DNA of 9,939 bases from an uncultured Peptostreptococcaceae bacterium. Its GTDB lineage: Bacteria > Bacillota > Clostridia > Peptostreptococcales > Anaerovoracaceae. The stretch covers positions 1 to 9,939 of the forward strand of contig CAJOQI010000016.1 in the NCBI GenBank assembly GCA_905236895.1, in the 5' to 3' direction. The position numbers were made by a program, and so were the translations under genes. Every line of letters starts with the position of its first letter. Within the stretch, counting starts at the first letter, position 1. Under the pieces are notes generated by a model. That model had not been told where the DNA came from. It made no database searches and saw only the letters and a list, made by a program, of their open reading frames with translations. Below are positions 5,180 through 9,939 of this stretch, one piece after another.

Positions 5180-6330
5180 TGCCCATTTCCGTATCCACGT
5201 TAAATGAATATATAGATCATCATTTGAAGGATGACCGTACCTTAAGGAATGTATTGGTAAAGGGAGAGATTACCGGTTTTTCACCTTATGGTAACGGTAA
5301 TATTTATTTTGATCTTACCGACGGAATCTGCTCCATAAACTGCGTTATATGGTCCTCTGTTGAGTCCAAGATAAAGAAACTGTTAAAGGATGGAGACGAA
5401 GTATTGGCCGAGGGAAGGATAGGCTTTTATAAGGAAAGAGGAAGAATACAGTTTTCCATAAATACTATTGAGATTGCAGGTGAAGGAGAGGGAGCCTTAG
5501 CTTTCGAGAGACTTAAGGAAAAACTAAATAAGGAGGGGCTCTTTGATCAGAAATACAAGAAACCCCTTCCGGAGCATCCAGGACTGATCGGTATAGTTAC
5601 CTCCGGAAGCGGTGCCGCCGTTGAAGATATAGTTAAGACCCTGAAGAGCAGAACCTGCCTCACGGACGCCATAATCTTTCCCGTCTTGGTTCAGGGATCC
5701 TCTGCGGCAGGGGATATGATAAGAATGTTGAACTTCCTAAATGATAATCTTTCGGATAAACTGGATCTTATCATCTTGGGAAGAGGAGGAGGATCTGCGG
5801 AGGATCTTTCGGCATTTAATGACGAGGGTCTTGCCAGAGCCATTTTTAACTGTAAGATTCCTATAATCTCCGCAGTTGGACACGAAGTGGATTTCTCGAT
5901 TTCCGACTTTGTTGCGGATGCAAGGGCGGCAACTCCAACGGCAGCAGCACAGATGGCTGTTCAGGATGACAAGGAGCTTATGAGAAAGGCAAAGAACGCC
6001 GCCGATACCATAGCCGCAGCTCTTTCAAACAAGCTTATATACGACGACCTCTATATTGAAAGAATGAAGGATCAGATTCATTCCAATATGCTGTCCTTCT
6101 TAAGTGGACAGGAGGCAGAGATAGAAAAGGCCATGCTGAGGCTGAAACAGGGGGATGTGAGAGGTCTATTGAAAGAAGGATATGCCCTTATAAGCGATTC
6201 CAAAGGAAAGATTATAAGGGAAGCCGCTTTGATGAAGAAGAACAAGGATTATCGCATAACCTTTGCAGACGGTTATGCGGATGTGGAAACAAAGGACATA
6301 GTTACGGGAGATAATAATGGGAAAGAATAA
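5170..6330 (+). CDS. xseA: Exodeoxyribonuclease VII large subunit XseA
   Basis: XseA is the catalytic subunit of exonuclease VII, which degrades single-stranded DNA from both ends to oligonucleotides. An N-terminal OB-fold covers about residues 1-100 (ISVSTLNEYI, then GEITGF and GNIYFDLTD). The catalytic domain has IGIVTSGSGAAVEDI (140-154), LGRGGGSAEDLSAFNDE (203-219), VGHEVDFSISDFVADARAATPTAA and the C-terminal LKEGYALISD element. A helical segment of about 70 residues (261-330) precedes that tail. At 386 aa it is short compared with E. coli (456) and B. subtilis (448), mainly in this helical arm. GGGAGG at 5155-5160 is 9 bases before ATG 5170; a second in-frame ATG at 5179 is less well spaced. 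It overlaps the upstream gene by 10 bases and xseB by 14. Confidence 0.95.
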   Translation: MAIMPISVSTLNEYIDHHLKDDRTLRNVLVKGEITGFSPYGNGNIYFDLTDGICSINCVIWSSVESKIKKLLKDGDEVLAEGRIGFYKERGRIQFSINTIEIAGEGEGALAFERLKEKLNKEGLFDQKYKKPLPEHPGLIGIVTSGSGAAVEDIVKTLKSRTCLTDAIIFPVLVQGSSAAGDMIRMLNFLNDNLSDKLDLIILGRGGGSAEDLSAFNDEGLARAIFNCKIPIISAVGHEVDFSISDFVADARAATPTAAAQMAVQDDKELMRKAKNAADTIAAALSNKLIYDDLYIERMKDQIHSNMLSFLSGQEAEIEKAMLRLKQGDVRGLLKEGYALISDSKGKIIREAALMKKNKDYRITFADGYADVETKDIVTGDNNGKE

Positions 6331-6517
6331 TATCGGGAAATACGAAGAAGCTCTTAAGGGTCTTTTGGAGATGGCGGAAAAGATTAAGAATAAGGACCTT
6401 AGTCTGGAGGAAACCATCAAATGCTATGAAGAAGGAATGAAGCGCTATGAAGAGTGCAAGAAAATAATTGAAGAAGCAAAGCAGAGCATTAGCCGCTTTG
6501 AAGGTGAATTGGAATAA
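6317..6517 (+). CDS. xseB: Exodeoxyribonuclease VII small subunit XseB
   Basis: This 66-aa, highly charged helical hairpin protein binds the helical arm of XseA and is needed for an active, controlled nuclease. The family pattern is plain: YEEALKGLLEMAEKIKNKDLSLEETIKCYEEG covers about residues 9-40, with the turn at NKDLSLEE, then a second helix ending in ISRFEGELE. GGGAG at 6306-6310, 6 bases before the ATG, lies inside the end of xseA, and the two frames overlap by 14 bases, which fits coupled production of the subunits. The stop overlaps the ispA start as TAATG. Confidence 0.95.
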   Translation: MGKNNIGKYEEALKGLLEMAEKIKNKDLSLEETIKCYEEGMKRYEECKKIIEEAKQSISRFEGELE

Positions 6518-7407
6518 TGAAGGAATATAAGAAATATAAGGAATTAATCGACAGCCATATTCTTGACTATCTTCCCAAGGTAGAAGATGAGGCCAAGACC
6601 CTTTCCCAATCCATGGAATATTCTTTGCTTGCAGGAGGAAAGAGGCTTAGGCCGGTGCTCCTCCTTGCTGCCTGCGAATTTACGGGAGGAGATATTCAGG
6701 ATGCTCTTCCTTATGCCCTGGGTTTGGAGTTTATTCATACCTATTCTTTGATTCATGACGATCTTCCTGCCATGGATAACGACGATCTTAGAAGGGGAAA
6801 ACCCACCAATCATAAGGTTTATGGGGATGCCATGGCTATCCTTGCAGGGGATGGACTTCTTAATTCCGCTTACGAAATCATGTCAAGAGATATGCTTTTA
6901 TATTTGGATAAGCCTGAGGAACTTGGCAAGAGAATAAATGCTGTTTATTCCTTGGCAAAGGCTGCGGGAGTGAGAGGTATGGTGGCAGGTCAGGTGGCTG
7001 ATCTGGAAAGCGAGGGGAAAGAAGGGGATATGGATATGCTTCGTTTTATTCACATTAATAAAACCACCATGCTGATTCAAGGTTCACTTATTGCCGGAGG
7101 ATATATTGGTGGCGGAAACCCGGAGATGATTGAGGACTTGGCCGCATACGGTGAATATCTTGGTTTGGGATTCCAGATGGCAGACGATATTCTGGATGTG
7201 GTTGGAAGCAGCAAAGAATTGGGTAAGAATACAGGTGCCGATAAGGACCTGAATAAGATGACCTATATTGAGCTTCAGGGTTTGGAGAAGGCAAAGGAAA
7301 TGCTTCATACCTATACGGAAGAGGGAATAAGCCATCTTGAGAAATACGGAGAGGCAGGGGAATTCTTTATAAACCTTGCTCGAGAAATGGAAAACAGAAC
7401 CTATTAG
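6517..7407 (+). CDS. ispA: Farnesyl diphosphate synthase (short-chain trans-prenyltransferase)
   Basis: This 296-aa cytosolic enzyme condenses isopentenyl diphosphate with dimethylallyl and then geranyl diphosphate to give farnesyl diphosphate, the precursor for undecaprenyl phosphate and other prenyl chains. GGKRLRP (40-46) binds diphosphate. The first aspartate-rich motif is DDLPAMD (81-87), with the two-residue insertion typical of bacterial farnesyl synthases, followed by RRGKPTNH. MVAGQ is at 155-159, KT at 182-183 and the second aspartate motif DDILD at 223-227. Tyr76, five residues before the first motif as in E. coli IspA, argues for a C15 product, although geranylgeranyl synthesis cannot be excluded. 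The start ATG overlaps the xseB stop by one base. dxs follows 16 bases after the stop, so the first step of the MEP pathway and a user of its products are co-transcribed. Confidence 0.94.
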   Translation: MKEYKKYKELIDSHILDYLPKVEDEAKTLSQSMEYSLLAGGKRLRPVLLLAACEFTGGDIQDALPYALGLEFIHTYSLIHDDLPAMDNDDLRRGKPTNHKVYGDAMAILAGDGLLNSAYEIMSRDMLLYLDKPEELGKRINAVYSLAKAAGVRGMVAGQVADLESEGKEGDMDMLRFIHINKTTMLIQGSLIAGGYIGGGNPEMIEDLAAYGEYLGLGFQMADDILDVVGSSKELGKNTGADKDLNKMTYIELQGLEKAKEMLHTYTEEGISHLEKYGEAGEFFINLAREMENRTY

Positions 7408-7423
7408 AGAGGATATTATAGAA

Positions 7424-9250
7424 ATGACTACCGGCTTGAAGCAGCTAAAAAACATGAATTATAAGCAGCTGGACAATTTGGCTGAAGCTATTAGATGGGA
7501 GCTTGTGGACAGTGTTTCCAAAACAGGAGGACATCTTTCTTCCAATCTTGGAATTGTGGAATTGACAATCGGCCTCCACAGGGTTTTTGATTCCCCAAAG
7601 GACAGAATTCTTTGGGATGTGGGACATCAGGCTTATGTTCACAAGATTCTTACGGGAAGGGAAAGCGAAATCCATACCTTGAGACAGCTTGACGGTATTT
7701 CCGGCTTCCCAAAGAGAAGAGAGAGCCCGCATGATACCTATGATGCAGGCCATTCAAGCACTTCAATAGGTGCCGCTCTTGGCATGGCCGCAGCAAGAGA
7801 TCTTAAAGGTGAAAATAAGAATATTATTGCCGTTATTGGAGATGGCTCCCTTACAGGTGGCCCCGCATTTGAGGCATTGAACAATGTGGAGAATCTTGGA
7901 ACAAAGGTGATAATCGTTCTTAACGATAACGGAATGTCCATATCCAGAAACATAGGAGGGCTATCTGAACACCTTGGTAAGCTTAGAACTTCAAGCGGTT
8001 ATATTACCGCAAAGAGACGGGTTAGAAAGGCTGTTCAGAAGGTTCCCGGTGTGGGAGATAAACTGACAGAAGCCATTATCAACGCAAAGGACAGAGTGAA
8101 ATACGCTTTGCTAAGTGGCGGAGTGGTATTCGAGGAACTGGGATTAACCTATTTGGGTCCTGTTGACGGTCATAATATTAAGGACGTGGTTTCCATTTTG
8201 GAGCAGGCCAAGAATGCAAGAGGCTCCGTACTGGTTCACGTCATTACCCAAAAGGGCAAGGGTTATGGCCCTGCGGAAGATAATCCGGATCTCTTCCACG
8301 GCATTGGACCCTTTGATAAGGAGACAGGTATTCCTTTTGGGGGAACAAAAGAAACCTATTCGGATGTTTTCGGTAATAAACTCCTTGAAATGGCAGAGGA
8401 GCATGAGGAGATTATTGGAATAACAGCAGCCATGATGGATGGCACGGGACTTAAGGAGTGCAAGGAAAGATTCCCCAAGCGGATTTTCGATGCGGGAATT
8501 GCTGAGGCCCATAGCATTATCTTTGCTGCGGGGGCAGCCTTGGAGGGCATGAGGCCGGTAGTGGTAATATATTCATCCTTCCTTCAGAGAGCTTATGACG
8601 AATTAATGGAGGATGTTTGTCTTCAGAATCTTCCCGTAATTATTGGAATTGATAGGGCAGGAGTTGTGGGACAGGACGGTGAAACCCATCAAGGAATATT
8701 CGATCTGTCATATCTTCTTCCCATGCCAAATATGACTGTTTTAGCTCCTGCAGACGGAGAAGAATTAAGAGAGGCCATGGACTATGCTTATTCTCTTGAG
8801 GGGCCTGTGGCTATTAGATATCCAAGGGGAAAGGCGGATTTATCCATAAGGAAAGAAGCCTTTGCAGGTAAGAATATAAGAATAAGAGAGGGTAAGGATG
8901 TGGAGATTCTTGCTCTTGGAACCATACTGGGTAGAGCAGTAGAAGCAGCGGTTATATTAAAAACAAAGGGAATAGATGCCGGCATTGTCAATGTGGCCAT
9001 GGTTAAACCCTTTGATGAAAAAGTGGTTAATACCAAGTCAAAGCTTATAGTTACGGTGGAAGACAATGTGGAAGCCGGAGGCTTTGGCGAAATGATAACC
9101 TGCCTCTACCCGGATAAGAAGGTTCTTAGAATTGCTTGGCCTGATAAGTTTATTGAACAGGGTAAGACTGAAGAATTATTCCAAAGATATAAAATGGATG
9201 TTAGAGGTATAGCCGAAAGGATAGAGAAAGAAATTGAAGGAAAGGCTTGA
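7424..9250 (+). CDS. dxs: 1-deoxy-D-xylulose-5-phosphate synthase
   Basis: Dxs joins pyruvate and glyceraldehyde 3-phosphate with thiamine diphosphate (TPP) to make DXP, the entry step of the MEP isoprenoid pathway and a TPP/pyridoxal precursor. From ATG 7424 it is 608 aa. SKTGGHLSSNLG (32-43), WDVGHQAYVHKILTG (64-78) and GFPKRRESPHD (94-104) lead to the TPP motif GDGSLTGG (139-146) with LNDN (166-169). The pyrimidine domain has FDAGIAEAHS (355-364, E361 catalytic), YSSFLQRAYDE (383-393) and DRAGVVGQDGETHQG (410-424). The C-terminal transketolase domain ends with VEDNVEAGGFGE. Where most Dxs proteins read AEQH this one reads AEAH. The frame can be extended to TTG 7376, inside ispA, but ATG 7424 has AGAGGA about 10 bases upstream and matches the usual N-terminus. 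It overlaps the tlyA frame by 17 bases. Confidence 0.95.
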   Translation: MTTGLKQLKNMNYKQLDNLAEAIRWELVDSVSKTGGHLSSNLGIVELTIGLHRVFDSPKDRILWDVGHQAYVHKILTGRESEIHTLRQLDGISGFPKRRESPHDTYDAGHSSTSIGAALGMAAARDLKGENKNIIAVIGDGSLTGGPAFEALNNVENLGTKVIIVLNDNGMSISRNIGGLSEHLGKLRTSSGYITAKRRVRKAVQKVPGVGDKLTEAIINAKDRVKYALLSGGVVFEELGLTYLGPVDGHNIKDVVSILEQAKNARGSVLVHVITQKGKGYGPAEDNPDLFHGIGPFDKETGIPFGGTKETYSDVFGNKLLEMAEEHEEIIGITAAMMDGTGLKECKERFPKRIFDAGIAEAHSIIFAAGAALEGMRPVVVIYSSFLQRAYDELMEDVCLQNLPVIIGIDRAGVVGQDGETHQGIFDLSYLLPMPNMTVLAPADGEELREAMDYAYSLEGPVAIRYPRGKADLSIRKEAFAGKNIRIREGKDVEILALGTILGRAVEAAVILKTKGIDAGIVNVAMVKPFDEKVVNTKSKLIVTVEDNVEAGGFGEMITCLYPDKKVLRIAWPDKFIEQGKTEELFQRYKMDVRGIAERIEKEIEGKA

Positions 9251-9939
9251 TATACTTCTTGTAAAAAAAGGATTCTTTGATTCCAGAGAAAAAGCCAAGG
9301 CCGCCATTATGGAGGGCCTGGTTTTTGTTGACGGAAGAATAAGCGATAAGCCTGGAATGCCCATAAAGGAAGAGGCGGAAATAAGCCTGAAGGAAGACCC
9401 TTGCCCCTATGTGAGCCGTGGAGGGCTGAAATTAGAGAAGGCCATAAATGAGTTTTCCTTGGATTTGGAAGGGGCAATTTCAATGGATATAGGAGCTTCA
9501 ACCGGTGGTTTTACCGACTGCATGATTAAAAATGGAGCAACCAAGGTTTATGCCGTGGATGTGGGCTATGGACAGTTGGCCTGGAGCTTGAGAAATGATT
9601 CAAGAGTAATAAATATCGAAAGATGCAATTTCAGATATTTTGATATGGATCAGGTGGAAGAGAAATTGGATTTTATAAGTATAGATGTTTCTTTCATTTC
9701 TCTGGAACTTATTCTACCAAATGCCGCCGCTTTGCTTAAGGACGGAGGAAGAATCGTATGCCTTGTTAAGCCCCAATTTGAGGCAGGGAGAGAGCAGGTA
9801 GGAAAGAAGGGAATCGTTCGAGATGAAAAGGTTCATATTCAGGTTATTAATAAAGTGATTGAAGCAGGTATGTCTCTCGGTTTAATTCCCGAAGCCCTTA
9901 GTTTTTCACCCATTACCGGGGCTAAAGGCAATATAGAAT
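9234..9939 (+). CDS. tlyA: TlyA-family rRNA 2'-O-methyltransferase (5' part)
   Basis: The gene runs off the window end; 235 residues are visible without a stop. The start is a TTG at 9234 inside dxs, giving M-K-E-R-L-D-I-L-L-V, the normal TlyA opening; no ATG or GTG in this frame fits. An S4 RNA-binding domain covers about residues 1-60 (LDILLVKKGFFDSREKAKAA, then FVDGR), followed by SRGGLKL (61-67). The FtsJ-like methyltransferase has its SAM motif MDIGASTGGFTD at 84-95, AVDVGYGQL (107-115), IDVSFISL (150-157) and LVKPQFEAGR (177-186). K66, D151, K179 and E235 are candidates for the K-D-K-E catalytic set. Mycobacterial TlyA methylates 16S C1409 and 23S C1920; older databases call it hemolysin A. 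The ribosome site is weak (AAAGGA 12 bases away, GAGAAAG nearer), so coupling to dxs translation is likely. nadK, argR or recN would be expected next. Confidence 0.92.
   Translation, partial: MKERLDILLVKKGFFDSREKAKAAIMEGLVFVDGRISDKPGMPIKEEAEISLKEDPCPYVSRGGLKLEKAINEFSLDLEGAISMDIGASTGGFTDCMIKNGATKVYAVDVGYGQLAWSLRNDSRVINIERCNFRYFDMDQVEEKLDFISIDVSFISLELILPNAAALLKDGGRIVCLVKPQFEAGREQVGKKGIVRDEKVHIQVINKVIEAGMSLGLIPEALSFSPITGAKGNIE

Noticed and set aside
7376..7423. Longer dxs starting at TTG 7376 inside ispA
   Set aside because: It adds 16 residues unlike Dxs N-termini and has no suitably spaced ribosome site; ATG 7424 fits both.
7408..7423. A terminator or promoter between ispA and dxs
   Set aside because: The 16-base gap has no stem or promoter boxes, only the dxs ribosome site.

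Overview
The window reads as chromosomal DNA of a low-GC Gram-positive anaerobe of class Clostridia, most likely Lachnospiraceae or a close relative. The basis is the gene order (asp23, nusB, a TsaD-like gene, xseA, xseB, ispA, dxs, tlyA), the style of the Y-family polymerase followed by a YolD-like gene, heavy use of AGA/AGG and ATA codons, and strong AGGAGG-type ribosome binding sites. The family assignment is inference from recalled relatives. All supported genes are on the + strand, and coding density is very high.

Region 1 (1-1685) is a repair and RNA-decay block. It holds the 3' end of a YacP/Rae1-like NYN endonuclease gene, then a full Y-family translesion DNA polymerase, then a very short YolD-like protein (56 aa). 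The three reading frames overlap in series. The block ends in a hairpin that has the yolD stop codon in its loop.

Region 2 (1686-3396) opens with a good candidate sigma-A promoter (TTGCCA, 17 bp, TAGAAT) and two small inverted repeats around the expected transcription start. It carries tcdA (tRNA t6A-to-ct6A dehydratase) and a LysR-type regulator, coupled by a TAATG overlap.

Region 3 (3397-9939) begins with a second candidate promoter (TTGATT, 17 bp, TGA-TATACT) very close to the asp23 start codon. It runs as one tightly packed operon: asp23, nusB, a TsaD/Kae1-like paralogue, xseA, xseB, ispA, dxs and tlyA (cut by the window end). This is the widely conserved Firmicutes nusB-xseAB-ispA-dxs-tlyA cluster, which normally continues into nadK/argR/recN. 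It combines rRNA transcription antitermination (NusB), exonuclease VII (XseA/XseB), isoprenoid supply (Dxs for the MEP pathway, IspA for farnesyl diphosphate) and rRNA 2'-O-methylation (TlyA). In Bacillus subtilis folD lies between nusB and xseA; here the slot holds the TsaD-like gene.

I see no mobile element, CRISPR array, tRNA or rRNA, and no clearly new defence or biosynthetic system. The points most worth a second look are the truncated YolD partner of the polymerase, the TsaD-like paralogue of unknown role, the near-leaderless asp23 with an N-terminal cysteine cluster, the shortened helical arm of XseA, and the non-canonical residue in the catalytic motif of Dxs.
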